A stretch of DNA of 64,000 nt from Urechidicola vernalis. GTDB taxonomy: Bacteria; Bacteroidota; Bacteroidia; Flavobacteriales; Flavobacteriaceae. Position numbers and translations under genes: made by a program. Numbering within the stretch: the first letter of the stretch is position 1; each line of letters starts with the position of its first letter. Location of the stretch: NCBI RefSeq assembly GCF_031846385.1, contig NZ_JAVRHV010000001.1, positions 310,001-374,000 of the forward strand, read 5' to 3'. The notes under the pieces are model-generated. The model ran no database searches. It was given only the letters and a program-made list of their open reading frames with translations, and was not told the DNA's origin. Shown here piece after piece: positions 9,354 to 17,660 of this stretch.

Positions 9354-10091
9354 TTAATTTTTCAGTTTTTCAACCAAAAATTCATCATCCTTTAATCCTG
9401 TATCAAACTTAAGATCTTTTAAAGTTATTGCTGTACTGTGTTGTTTCTTATGATCTGTCATCAATACGTTTTCTGCATACCAATACTTACCAAATTTTTT
9501 ATAATTGTACGTTGCCGTCTTAAAATAATCATCATTTTTATTGAAATATTTCATTTCTAGAGGGAACTTATTCGTCTTGTCGAGTGTCACTATAATTTTA
9601 GTGTATTTTGATTTATCCGTTTTTGGCCTCAAGGAAATAAGGTAGGTATTTACATCTTCACTATCTAAAAGTTGTGGGTTGTAACGATCGCCAAAAGGAG
9701 TTCCGCTCATGTCTTCATGAGAAAAATCAGTACCAGTAAAGGCTTGACTTTTACTAAGTAAGGTGATTTTAATAGGTTTTCCAAAAGCGGGCATATACAT
9801 CCAAATAATATCATCTGGTAGGGTAAGGGTAGCAATACCTGCTTGTTTTTCTGGTTTGGTATAGCGAAATAATTTTTTATAACGCCCTAATTGTTTCATT
9901 GAGGCTTCTCTAATTTTTTGCTTTCCAGATTTATCTGTTGTAACAATTTCAACAGTTGCTGTTCTATCTTTACCCGCTCCAATAATAGCATCCATTTCTT
10001 TTAATAACTGCACTCCATTTTGAGCGATACCTTCAAGAGGGCAAAATAGAATTAATAAAACCAATAGAGTTGAAATGTTGTTAAAACGCAT
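9354..10091 (-). CDS. LolA-like outer-membrane lipoprotein-sorting protein
   Basis: 245 residues with a signal peptide (residues 1-24, ending GIAQ). The body has the half-barrel pattern of the LolA-like family: an early RTATVEIVTTDKSGKQKIREASM strand pair, an LPDDIIWMYMPAFGKPIKI segment, an FTGTDFSHEDMSGTPFGDR region and a later FPLEMKYFNKNDDYFKTATY. Family members bind acyl chains or other lipids in the periplasm. It lies 3 bases behind an MMPL/RND transporter gene and is the last gene of a six-gene operon. Such pairs are known from other bacteria and are thought to pass lipids to the outer membrane. The cargo is unknown. Confidence 0.85.
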   Translation of the reverse strand: MRFNNISTLLVLLILFCPLEGIAQNGVQLLKEMDAIIGAGKDRTATVEIVTTDKSGKQKIREASMKQLGRYKKLFRYTKPEKQAGIATLTLPDDIIWMYMPAFGKPIKITLLSKSQAFTGTDFSHEDMSGTPFGDRYNPQLLDSEDVNTYLISLRPKTDKSKYTKIIVTLDKTNKFPLEMKYFNKNDDYFKTATYNYKKFGKYWYAENVLMTDHKKQHSTAITLKDLKFDTGLKDDEFLVEKLKN

Positions 10092-10094
10092 AGA

Positions 10095-12314
10095 TTATTT
10101 TTTATGTAAAACGACTAAAATTGCTGGTAATAAAGTTAAGGCTCCTAAACTAGAACTTACCATACTGGTTGCAATTAATATACCGAAGTATTGCAGCGGA
10201 ACCATGTCAGAAAAAATTAGCACTAAGAAACCTGCAGATACGGATATAACATTGATAATAATAGCATTACCACTTATAAGAATAGATTTTTCTATAGCCA
10301 TTATTGAATTGCTATTCGCTTTTATTTCGTGGTTAAAATGCGAAATGATATGAATTGAATAATCAATACCAATTCCTAAAGCAACACTAGCCACCAAAAC
10401 CGTGGCAATATTTAATGAGATGCCAAATAAGCCCATTATTCCGAAAAGCAATACTATAGCAGCTACAATTGGAATACTGGCTAGTAAACCGCTTTTAATA
10501 GACTTTAGCATAAGGCCCACAATTAAAATTACAAATACAATTGCAATACTGATACTTCCTAATTGACTATTAATTAAACTTCGGTCCATGGTTGTATCAA
10601 CAAAAGGCATACCTGTTATATCTATTTTTACGCCTTCAGCAGCATTAGCATCTATATATGCATTCATTTTGTTTTTAAAAGCAATTTTCTCATCATTTTC
10701 GGGCGATTTAAATTTAGATATGATAATACCTTCAGATAAATCTTCATTTACAAATCTATTTAAGGTTTCATTCCCATCAATTAAAAACCATAATTGTGCA
10801 ATTTGATCAGCATCGGTTGGTATTGCGCGCTCTCCGGAAATTACGTAATTCAATTCTGAGATTAAATGCGCAATGGACATGGTTGTATAAATGTTTTCGT
10901 TTTGTTCCATGTAACTAGCGGTTTCCCACATTTTTTGCAATACTTCTGGACTTTGCATATCGCCTTTAAAACGAACAAACACTGGCTTTGTTCCACCAAA
11001 TTTATCAACCATAATGGCTTCTGCTTGTCGCGTGGGGTTTTCCGGTTTAAAATACTCTTGAATGTCGACACTGCGCTCAATAAAGAAAATCCCAGTGATA
11101 GAAAATCCAATTATCAAACTCCAAAACCCAATTATTCTTTTAGGATATTTTATAACCAACGCTTGTATCCATTTTAAAAAAGGTGTTAATACTGATTTCT
11201 TAACTAGCGTATTTGTCTTGAGCTTTTTTGAGTTAAAAATTTCTAACACTGATGGAACAAAGAAAACCGCTAACAAACAAGCAAAAATAGTTCCGGCCGC
11301 AGTAAAGATTCCAAAGTCTATAATCATTTGCAAATAAGCTCCAAACACAAAGGATATAAACCCTATTGAAGTAGTTATTGCTGCTAGCAACACAGGAATA
11401 AGCACAAAAGAAAGTCCTATACTTACAGCGTGATTCGTGTCAGTAGTTTGTTCTATTCTGTTGATAACGTGAATAGCGTAGGCGCTTCCTACAGCCAATA
11501 AGATAATTGGCATGTTATTGGAAATCATAGACATGTTATACCCCAAAACAGCCATCAATCCTAAACTCCAAATAATAGCGATTACTGCTGTTAATAATGG
11601 AAGTAAGACACCTTTTATCGATCTGAAACTTATTAAAAGAACAATAGCAATAACTAAAAACGCAATGGGTAGGAGCGTGGTTAAATCATTTCGCATCAAT
11701 TCAGAAATGTATGTCACTAACATTGGAGAACCTATATAATAAATATGTTCTGGTAGGTTTAATGATTCGGATTTCTCGATAACTTCTTTGGCAACAGTAT
11801 TAACATCAGCATCATCTGTAAGTGTAAATATTATTAGGGTAGCAGTTTCGTCTTCCGACACAATACTGCCTTTATACATTTTGTTGTTAAGAACATTTTG
11901 TCGTAAGATTTCTAAATCTTCTGTAGTTTTTGGCATATCGTATTCATCAACCAAATTCCCAATTTCAATTCCAAAACCTTCACCTTTTATATTGATGATA
12001 TTTGTAAGACTTGATACTGAGCCAATACCATTTATCTTACTCAAAGAATCAGTTAGTGTTTTAACGTATTCTATTACCGAAGTCTGATATATATTATCAG
12101 TTTCTAAAATGATAACACCCATTCTGTTCCCTCCAAATTTCTCACCTATTTCCTTTAATAAAACAGCATCCTTGTCATTTTTTGGCAAAGACCTTAAAAT
12201 ATCAGCATCTATTTGTAAATTGGATAGTTGACTGCCAAAAAATAGGGTCAATCCAGTAACTATTGCGATAACAAACCATCGAAAGCGAACAATATTTTTA
12301 GAAAATTGATTCAA
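10095..12314 (-). CDS. MMPL/RND-superfamily lipid transporter
   Basis: 739 residues in the two-repeat RND layout: one N-terminal membrane helix, a periplasmic domain (about 40-195), five helices, then the same again (helix near 390, periplasmic domain to about 570, final helices to 735). The helix clusters LTTLLPIAFLVIAIVLLISFRS and SISIAIVFVILIVGLMLKSI open the two membrane bundles and resemble sterol-sensing or patched-like domains. This branch includes HpnN-like and MmpL proteins that move hopanoids, sterols or other lipids, whereas drug-efflux RNDs are over 1000 residues. No adaptor or outer-membrane factor is next to it; instead a LolA-like protein follows by 3 bases. The lipid substrate is unknown. 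Confidence 0.9.
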   Translation of the reverse strand: MNQFSKNIVRFRWFVIAIVTGLTLFFGSQLSNLQIDADILRSLPKNDKDAVLLKEIGEKFGGNRMGVIILETDNIYQTSVIEYVKTLTDSLSKINGIGSVSSLTNIINIKGEGFGIEIGNLVDEYDMPKTTEDLEILRQNVLNNKMYKGSIVSEDETATLIIFTLTDDADVNTVAKEVIEKSESLNLPEHIYYIGSPMLVTYISELMRNDLTTLLPIAFLVIAIVLLISFRSIKGVLLPLLTAVIAIIWSLGLMAVLGYNMSMISNNMPIILLAVGSAYAIHVINRIEQTTDTNHAVSIGLSFVLIPVLLAAITTSIGFISFVFGAYLQMIIDFGIFTAAGTIFACLLAVFFVPSVLEIFNSKKLKTNTLVKKSVLTPFLKWIQALVIKYPKRIIGFWSLIIGFSITGIFFIERSVDIQEYFKPENPTRQAEAIMVDKFGGTKPVFVRFKGDMQSPEVLQKMWETASYMEQNENIYTTMSIAHLISELNYVISGERAIPTDADQIAQLWFLIDGNETLNRFVNEDLSEGIIISKFKSPENDEKIAFKNKMNAYIDANAAEGVKIDITGMPFVDTTMDRSLINSQLGSISIAIVFVILIVGLMLKSIKSGLLASIPIVAAIVLLFGIMGLFGISLNIATVLVASVALGIGIDYSIHIISHFNHEIKANSNSIMAIEKSILISGNAIIINVISVSAGFLVLIFSDMVPLQYFGILIATSMVSSSLGALTLLPAILVVLHKK

Positions 12315-12359
12315 AATAATTGAAAATTATAGGATGAAAATAAGGTTTTAAAAGGAATT

Positions 12360-13109
12360 CTACCAAATCATAGGTATAAATGCTTTTCTGTTCATTGGAT
12401 AATCTTTAAAATGTTCTTGATACCATTTATGATGCCTTAATGCACGCGGAATTAGATTTGCGGCCGTCCAAATTAAAAAACAAGTAGCAGGAATATTCCA
12501 AGCCATTAACGCAAAACCAGCCCATTGTATAAGCTCTGTAAAATGGTTAGGGCAGGAGATATACCTGAATAAATAGCCCCTTGGAATTTTATATCCTGTT
12601 TCTCCAGGTTTTCTAAGATGAATTAATATATGGTCACTTATTTGGTTCGATATAAAGCCAAAAATAAATAGTAACATACCAAGGTAGAAATTCCAAGTAG
12701 AAAAATTAACAGCCGTGTACTGCTCCAATTCAGCGAGATAATAACCATTAGTTCCTGCATTTACTAAATTGAAAAATACAGCGGATAGCGCGATGAAAAC
12801 TGGCATCTTTTTTCCTTTAGTTCTTATTCTAAATGGGTAAATAAATGTGCGATTGAAATAATGAATCAACCAAAGTATGCTTAACATTGTGGCATAAGGG
12901 CTCTGGTTGGAAACAATAAAAAAATAAAAAATAATGGCAAAAGAGGGTAACTCCATTAAAACCCAACCCAGTTTATTAGATAGTTCTGGACCCCAGCCTT
13001 TTTTTATATGACGTCCGTAAGGAGCAGCCACAAATTGAAGTACTATAAATGAACCTATTCCGGTTAGTCCCCATAAGATACAGGCCAAGTAAAAATGCTC
13101 TAAAGTCAT
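12360..13109 (-). CDS. Steroid 5-alpha-reductase family membrane enzyme
   Basis: 249 residues, polytopic. The C-terminal third carries the family signature very clearly: ISCPNHFTELIQWAGFAL, then RALRHHKWYQEHF, KDYPMNRKAFIP near the end, the NADPH-binding region of steroid 5-alpha-reductases (SRD5A) and related enoyl reductases. The family reduces a C=C bond conjugated to a carbonyl, in steroids, polyprenols or long-chain enoyl-CoA. Its start codon overlaps the stop of the dehydrogenase gene by 4 bases (13106-13109), so the pair is probably made together. A steroid substrate is not proven. SRD5A-like proteins in bacteria may act on other isoprenoid or fatty substrates. Confidence 0.88.
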   Translation of the reverse strand: MTLEHFYLACILWGLTGIGSFIVLQFVAAPYGRHIKKGWGPELSNKLGWVLMELPSFAIIFYFFIVSNQSPYATMLSILWLIHYFNRTFIYPFRIRTKGKKMPVFIALSAVFFNLVNAGTNGYYLAELEQYTAVNFSTWNFYLGMLLFIFGFISNQISDHILIHLRKPGETGYKIPRGYLFRYISCPNHFTELIQWAGFALMAWNIPATCFLIWTAANLIPRALRHHKWYQEHFKDYPMNRKAFIPMIW

Positions 13110-14083
13110 AATTTATTTGTTGTTTTAAACCAATTGATCAAATCATTTATGGTTTCTTGAGTAGGTCTAATTTCATGTTTTAAAAGACGGACTGCTTTAC
13201 TGTTGTCCATTACCTTTGGGCCATAATTTAAAGTTATTAAACTCTCTTTACTAATAGGCCAATCAAATTTAAAAGCCCTTTTTATAAGTGCTATTATTGG
13301 TAACAGTACAATTAATAAATCTAATGAGATTCTTTTAAATTTTTTAGTTGGATTCGCTAGTTGAGCAATATCAAAAATACTCATGTATGCTCCAGTTACT
13401 AGATATATCTCACCAGATTTTCCAAGTGTAATGCTATTAATAATAGTTCTGGTAACATCTCTAACATCAACAACATTATAGCCTCCAGAGGTTAGAAAGG
13501 GAAACTTTCCGTTTGCAAAATCTAAAATGGCATTTCCAAAGTGAGACGGTATATGGTCAGGTGGCCCTACAATGGCTGAAGGTCTTAAGATTATAGCATC
13601 TAATCCTTCTTTTTTAATAGCCGTTACAACTGCTTCTTCTGCCAATGCTTTTGAATGACCGTAAACAAAATCTGCATTCGTTTTATAGGGTCTTTCTTCA
13701 TTGAAAACTTCATTCTCAGAACTTTCGGCTACGGCGTTGGTAGAACTTATATAAATGAGTTTGACATTATGTTTAAGGCATTTTTCAATGATGTTTTTAG
13801 TTCCATTTACGTTGATGTCAAGAACTTTTTCAGAAGCGATATTACCAATAGAAATTACGCCGGCACAATGAATTACAACAGAAGTGTTTTCTATTAAAAG
13901 TTCTAACGAGTCCTCATTTTTTAAATCTCCTTTTATCCAGGTGAGATTAGGGTGCTGCGTTACATTTAATGAGGATCGGTATAAAGATTTTACAGTATAA
14001 CCTAGTTCAATAAGATGAAGCAATACATTATTCCCTAAATGACCTGTAGCTCCTGTTAGACCAATTTTCAAAGATTCGCCCAT
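13106..14083 (-). CDS. NAD-dependent epimerase/dehydratase, 3beta-HSD-like
   Basis: 325-residue extended short-chain dehydrogenase. It shows the NAD(P) Rossmann motif GATGHLG near residue 11 and the catalytic YxxxK as YGHSK near residue 145, with an upstream SS in YISSTNA. The C-terminal half resembles 3beta-hydroxysteroid dehydrogenase-type and OleD-type members and includes a hydrophobic segment (LLIVLLPIIALI) suggesting membrane association. It sits in an operon with 3-base spacing upstream and a 4-base overlap with the SRD5A-like gene downstream. A 3-hydroxy dehydrogenation followed by C=C reduction on one lipid would suit this pair (inference). Confidence 0.88.
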   Translation of the reverse strand: MGESLKIGLTGATGHLGNNVLLHLIELGYTVKSLYRSSLNVTQHPNLTWIKGDLKNEDSLELLIENTSVVIHCAGVISIGNIASEKVLDINVNGTKNIIEKCLKHNVKLIYISSTNAVAESSENEVFNEERPYKTNADFVYGHSKALAEEAVVTAIKKEGLDAIILRPSAIVGPPDHIPSHFGNAILDFANGKFPFLTSGGYNVVDVRDVTRTIINSITLGKSGEIYLVTGAYMSIFDIAQLANPTKKFKRISLDLLIVLLPIIALIKRAFKFDWPISKESLITLNYGPKVMDNSKAVRLLKHEIRPTQETINDLINWFKTTNKL

Positions 14084-14086
14084 AAC

Positions 14087-14344
14087 TTATAAGAATTCAA
14101 ATAGTAAGTAAAAAACGATAAGACACATTATGAAAATGGCAACGTTATTTATCATTTGTTGTTTTTTTGCTCTTGCTCTTATTTTTGTTTTAATAATCTC
14201 CAATTCTTCATCAGATACTTTTGGGAATTTAATTTTTCTTTGTGAAGAAGTCGAAATGGTTCTATATTTTCTTTTATAATAAACTCTGTCTTGATGATTC
14301 TTAACTTTGTTCATTAATGATGCAAATGTCGTTAACCCTCCCAT
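14087..14344 (-). CDS. Small basic protein with C-terminal membrane helix
   Basis: 85 residues. The N-terminal 60 are highly basic (DRVYYKRKYRTISTSSQRKIKF, many K and R) and the last 20 or so form one transmembrane helix (VAIFIMCLIVFYLLFEFL), so it should be a tail-anchored protein facing the cytoplasm. No family recognised. It lies 2 bases after the DUF6090 gene and 3 bases before the dehydrogenase gene, so it belongs to the lipid operon. Coding is supported by spacing and composition only. An internal Met at residue 11 is an alternative start. Confidence 0.65.
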   Translation of the reverse strand: MGGLTTFASLMNKVKNHQDRVYYKRKYRTISTSSQRKIKFPKVSDEELEIIKTKIRARAKKQQMINNVAIFIMCLIVFYLLFEFL

Positions 14345-14346
14345 AA

Positions 14347-15102
14347 TTATTGATTTAAGTAAGCGTTAATTGCTACAGAATATTTCTCTAAAATCTTTTT
14401 TATGTCATCACAGGTTTCAAAATAATTAGTTTGCATGCGCATTCTTAGGGCCAAAATATTTGAATAGTCCCTGTTTTGAATAAAAGCCTCCTTATCTCGT
14501 GTAAATTTTGTTTTTGAAATTTTAACACCATTTAAAGAATCCCAATTGGTTGCAACAGCTGAGTATTTCATTAAATAGGGCTGTTGGTATTCATCCCAAA
14601 CATGTTGGGCATCTATAGAGTTTTCATCAATAAAATTAACATGTGAACCAATTTTAAGAATATCGTGTTTTAACTTTTCGTCGTGCAAATATTCTAAAAC
14701 TCCGGAATTAATTAAATCTTCAAAGGTTGACGTTGATAAGACTACACCATAAATGGGTCTTGTACCATCCATAATTGAACGAATTTTTAATTCGTCAAAT
14801 TTAAAGGCCTCAGGTGAATTTAATGCTTCTAAATCTTTGGCAGAATTTTCAATGTCTTCTTGTATAGCCTCTAATTTACTATTTAGTCTTGAAATGTTTA
14901 ACTGAATCTCAGTATTTAAAGAGATTAAGTATGTTCGTGTTTTTTGATTTTGGTTATATTCTTGTCTTGATGTATTTATTTGCAATGCAATTAGAATGCC
15001 TACTACTACCAATAAAATTTCACCAATGGCATAAACAAGGTATTTACCCAAACGACTTTCGGCAAGCGCCTTTCTTCGGGGTTTATTAAAGAGTTTGATC
15101 AT
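14347..15102 (-). CDS. DUF6090-type membrane protein
   Basis: 251 residues. The N-terminus follows the pattern I associate with the DUF6090 family of Flavobacteriia: a basic start (MIKLFNKPRRKAL), a GKYLVYAIGEILLVVVGILI membrane helix at about residues 20-41, the ALQINTSRQEYNQN motif, then a long, mostly helical periplasmic part. The function of the family is unknown. It is the first gene of the six-gene minus-strand operon ending with the LolA-like gene. The plus-strand reading frame within its N-terminal region is a shadow. Confidence 0.82.
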   Translation of the reverse strand: MIKLFNKPRRKALAESRLGKYLVYAIGEILLVVVGILIALQINTSRQEYNQNQKTRTYLISLNTEIQLNISRLNSKLEAIQEDIENSAKDLEALNSPEAFKFDELKIRSIMDGTRPIYGVVLSTSTFEDLINSGVLEYLHDEKLKHDILKIGSHVNFIDENSIDAQHVWDEYQQPYLMKYSAVATNWDSLNGVKISKTKFTRDKEAFIQNRDYSNILALRMRMQTNYFETCDDIKKILEKYSVAINAYLNQ

Positions 15103-15193
15103 TTAGTTGATTGGTATTTAAGCATTGGTTAGCATAAATATAATCAAAAAAAATGTCATTTTCTAAAATTGAAGTATTTGATAGATTTTAGAA

Positions 15194-16528
15194 TTATTCT
15201 TCTAATAGAAAGTTTTTCAACTCATCATAAGTAGAAATTTCAGTTGCAACTTTTTCTTTTCCTAAAACAGATTTAATTTGTTCAGGTATTTCGATTGAGT
15301 TTGCAATATCTTCATCTAAAACAGGTAAGAATTTAATTGGATGCGCAGTTTCTAAAAATATTCCTTGTGCATTTTCTAATTGCTCCATTTCTTTCTTTAA
15401 GCCTAAATAACCAACTGCCCCATGTGGATCAGCGGCATAATTACAATTGTTAAATAAATGAAGCATTGCCGCGTGTGTTTCACCATCGGAATACGAGTAG
15501 GAGTGTAGGTTCCTCTTTAATACTTCAAAATCATTATTGTGCAATTTTTCAATTCTGATAAAATTACTAGGGTCTCCAACATCCATGGCGTTAGAAATTG
15601 TTTGTACAGATGGTTTCGGTTCATAGTTACCCGTTTCTAAGTAATCTGTTACCACTTTATTGGCATTGGTACTTGCAACAAATAAATCTATAGGGAGTCC
15701 TAATTTTTGAGCCATCATTCCTGCACAAATATTTCCATAGTTTCCGGATGGGATGGAAAATACTAATTTCTTATTTTGAGATTCTTCGACAGGCTCAGAA
15801 TGACAATCTTTATTTTTTAACTTTAATTGTTTGTACGCAAAACCGAAATAAAACATTTGTGGTAACCATCGCGCAATATTTATAGAGTTAGCCGAAGTCA
15901 ACTGCATTTTTGATGTAATGGATTCATCTAAAAATGCTTTCTTTACCATGGCTTGGCAATCATCAAAAACACCATGAACTTCTAAGGCTCTTATATTTTG
16001 CCCTAATGTGGTTAATTGGTTTTCTTGAATATCACTTACCTTTCCACTCGGATATAAAATGACAACATCTACACCGTTTACACCTAAAAATCCACTAGCG
16101 ACCGCGCCTCCAGTATCTCCAGAAGTCGCAACTAATACAGTTACATGATTTATGTTTTCTTTATTAAAATAAGATAAGCACCGCGCCATAAAGCGAGCGC
16201 CAACATCTTTAAAAGCCATGGTAGGCCCATGAAATAACTCAAGTGAATATACATCCTTTTCTACCTCAACAATAGGAAAGTCAAATTGTAATACATCTGC
16301 AATAATTGCTTTTAAATCATCTTCAGGAATTTCGTTCCCAACAAATTGTTTTATAAGTTCAAAAGCAATTTCATTATTGGTATAAGATTCAATATTCTCA
16401 AAGAAATTTTTTGGAAGTGCTGAAATTTGATCAGGAAAATACAATCCTTTATCTGGAGCCAACCCTTTAATTACAGCATCTTTAAAAGATGTTTTTGGTG
16501 CGTTGTTATTTAGACTATAATAGTTCAT
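15194..16528 (-). CDS. thrC: Threonine synthase
   Basis: Threonine synthase, a PLP enzyme converting O-phosphohomoserine to threonine in the last step of the pathway. The PLP lysine is K107 in FHGPTMAFKDVGARF, and the phosphate-binding glycine loop is VATSGDTGGAVASGF (about 133-147). At 444 residues it is longer than E. coli ThrC (428). Part of the excess is a short insert at 241-250 reading DCHSEPVEES, encoded exactly by a dispersed DNA repeat, just before the conserved SIPSGNYGN segment. The insert lies between LKLKNK and QNKKLVFSIPSGN, so it probably sits in a surface loop and may be tolerated. The gene is last in the thrA-thrB-thrC order, with a repeat-filled 185-base spacer after thrB. 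Confidence 0.96.
   Translation of the reverse strand: MNYYSLNNNAPKTSFKDAVIKGLAPDKGLYFPDQISALPKNFFENIESYTNNEIAFELIKQFVGNEIPEDDLKAIIADVLQFDFPIVEVEKDVYSLELFHGPTMAFKDVGARFMARCLSYFNKENINHVTVLVATSGDTGGAVASGFLGVNGVDVVILYPSGKVSDIQENQLTTLGQNIRALEVHGVFDDCQAMVKKAFLDESITSKMQLTSANSINIARWLPQMFYFGFAYKQLKLKNKDCHSEPVEESQNKKLVFSIPSGNYGNICAGMMAQKLGLPIDLFVASTNANKVVTDYLETGNYEPKPSVQTISNAMDVGDPSNFIRIEKLHNNDFEVLKRNLHSYSYSDGETHAAMLHLFNNCNYAADPHGAVGYLGLKKEMEQLENAQGIFLETAHPIKFLPVLDEDIANSIEIPEQIKSVLGKEKVATEISTYDELKNFLLEE
15779..15805 (-). repeat. Dispersed 27-base repeat, in frame inside thrC
   Basis: On the minus strand it reads TGTCATTCTGAG, then CCTGTC, then GAAGAATCT. It adds exactly nine codons (C242 to S250 of ThrC). 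The same 12-base and 9-base ends, with a different 6-base centre (TGAAAC), occur in the thrB-thrC spacer at 16685-16711. The length is a multiple of three, so the frame is kept. Confidence 0.75.
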
Positions 16529-16545
16529 TTTTCTTTTTATTCGTC

Positions 16546-16575
16546 ATTGCGATTCGTTTTTAACGAAGAAGCAAT
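16546..16575. repeat. Small inverted repeat in the thrC-thrB spacer
   Basis: ATTGC (546-550) pairs with GCAAT (571-575), and TTCGTT (553-558) pairs with AACGAA (562-567), giving a compact hairpin. The bases around it (CGTCATTGCGATTCG and GACGGGAATCCAT further on) look like short dispersed elements rather than coding sequence. A terminator function is not supported because no T run follows. Confidence 0.5.
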
Positions 16576-16625
16576 ATGTTGTTATTGTTATTACCGTGTA
16601 GACGGGAATCCATTTTTGCATGTTG

Positions 16626-16711
16626 AGATTCTTCACTTTCATTTCGACTGCGCTCAATATATCAGTTCAGAATGACAGTTTAAATGTCATTCTGAGTGAA
16701 ACGAAGAATCT
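16626..16711. repeat. Palindromic dispersed repeat between thrB and thrC
   Basis: AGATTCTTC (16626-16634) pairs with GAAGAATCT (16703-16711), and inside it TCAGAATGACA (16667-16677) pairs with TGTCATTCTGA (16685-16695). The right arm is a sister of the copy inside thrC; the left arm carries extra sequence (TTTCGACTGCGCTCA) resembling another short element. It begins 2 bases from the thrB stop, so transcripts from thrB into thrC would contain a long hairpin that could affect stability or readthrough. Confidence 0.65.
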
Positions 16712-16713
16712 AT

Positions 16714-17643
16714 TTATTTTAAATTCAAAACTTTAACTCCGCTTGTATTTATTTTAGAAACATAAATATCAAACTCAATTTCAGTGCTTTCGTATACTTT
16801 ATTAATTACCTCTGCAACCTTCATTGCTGTGGCTTCACCTTTACATAAAGAGAAAATAGAGGGGCCAGACCCTGATATTCCTGCACCAAGTGCACCATTA
16901 TCTAACATTGCTTTTTTGACTTCATCAAAATATGGGATTAATTGCGAGCGATGTGGTTCAACAATATTGTCTATTAGTGAATCTGATATTAATTCATAAT
17001 CTTCATCATACAAGCCACTTATAAAACTTCCAACATTGGCCCATTGTTTAATGGCTTTTTGTAAAGAAACCTCTTTGGGTAAAATAGCGCGCGCCTCGGC
17101 CGTTTTAACTTCAATTTGGGGATGAATAATGGTTGCCCACATTTCTGAAGGTGTAGGTAATTGCACTACTTTTAAAGGATTTAATTGTTTTACAAGTGTA
17201 AATCCTCCAAAAATACCGGGTGCTACATTATCTGCGTGTTCAGCGCCACTTGCTAGGGCTTCACCTTTCATTCCAAACGCAGTTAATTCTTGTTTGTTAA
17301 ATGGTCTACCAAGTAATTCATTAATGGCCCAAACGGTACCCGATGCGCTTGCCGATGAACTACCAACACCACTTCCAGGTTTTATGTTTTTGTATATTTC
17401 AATTTCTACACCAAACGGATTATCGGCTGCATCTAGTATTGCTTTAGCGGCAACACCGGCTACGTTATTTTCAGGCTCATAAGGTAATGATGCACCTTCA
17501 ATCTTAGTGATTGCAATTCCTTTGGCTTTTGTTTTACGCACCGTCATTACATCACCGACTGTATCTAAACAAAACCCTAAAACATCAAAACCACAGGATA
17601 CATTAGCAACGGTTGCTGGTGAGAATATTTTTATTTCTTTCAT
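16714..17643 (-). CDS. thrB: Homoserine kinase
   Basis: 309-residue GHMP-family kinase that phosphorylates homoserine to O-phosphohomoserine using ATP. It shows the N-terminal SPATVANVSCGFD, the ATP-binding GHMP motif PGSGVGSSSASASG at residues 89-102, and the C-terminal glycine-rich GALGAGISGSGPSIFSLC. Length fits E. coli ThrB (310). It follows thrA by 17 bases and precedes thrC by 185 bases, with a repeat cluster in that gap. The operon order A-B-C matches the classical threonine operon. Confidence 0.97.
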   Translation of the reverse strand: MKEIKIFSPATVANVSCGFDVLGFCLDTVGDVMTVRKTKAKGIAITKIEGASLPYEPENNVAGVAAKAILDAADNPFGVEIEIYKNIKPGSGVGSSSASASGTVWAINELLGRPFNKQELTAFGMKGEALASGAEHADNVAPGIFGGFTLVKQLNPLKVVQLPTPSEMWATIIHPQIEVKTAEARAILPKEVSLQKAIKQWANVGSFISGLYDEDYELISDSLIDNIVEPHRSQLIPYFDEVKKAMLDNGALGAGISGSGPSIFSLCKGEATAMKVAEVINKVYESTEIEFDIYVSKINTSGVKVLNLK

Positions 17644-17660
17644 AACCTTATTTTAGAATG

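Noticed and set aside
10588..12087. Several plus-strand reading frames opposite the MMPL gene
   Set aside because: They are antisense shadows of a strong coding frame with no recognisable domains or start signals.
6686..15102. Declaring a complete sterol biosynthesis pathway
   Set aside because: No squalene epoxidase or oxidosqualene cyclase is present; the island only suggests modification and transport of some lipid.
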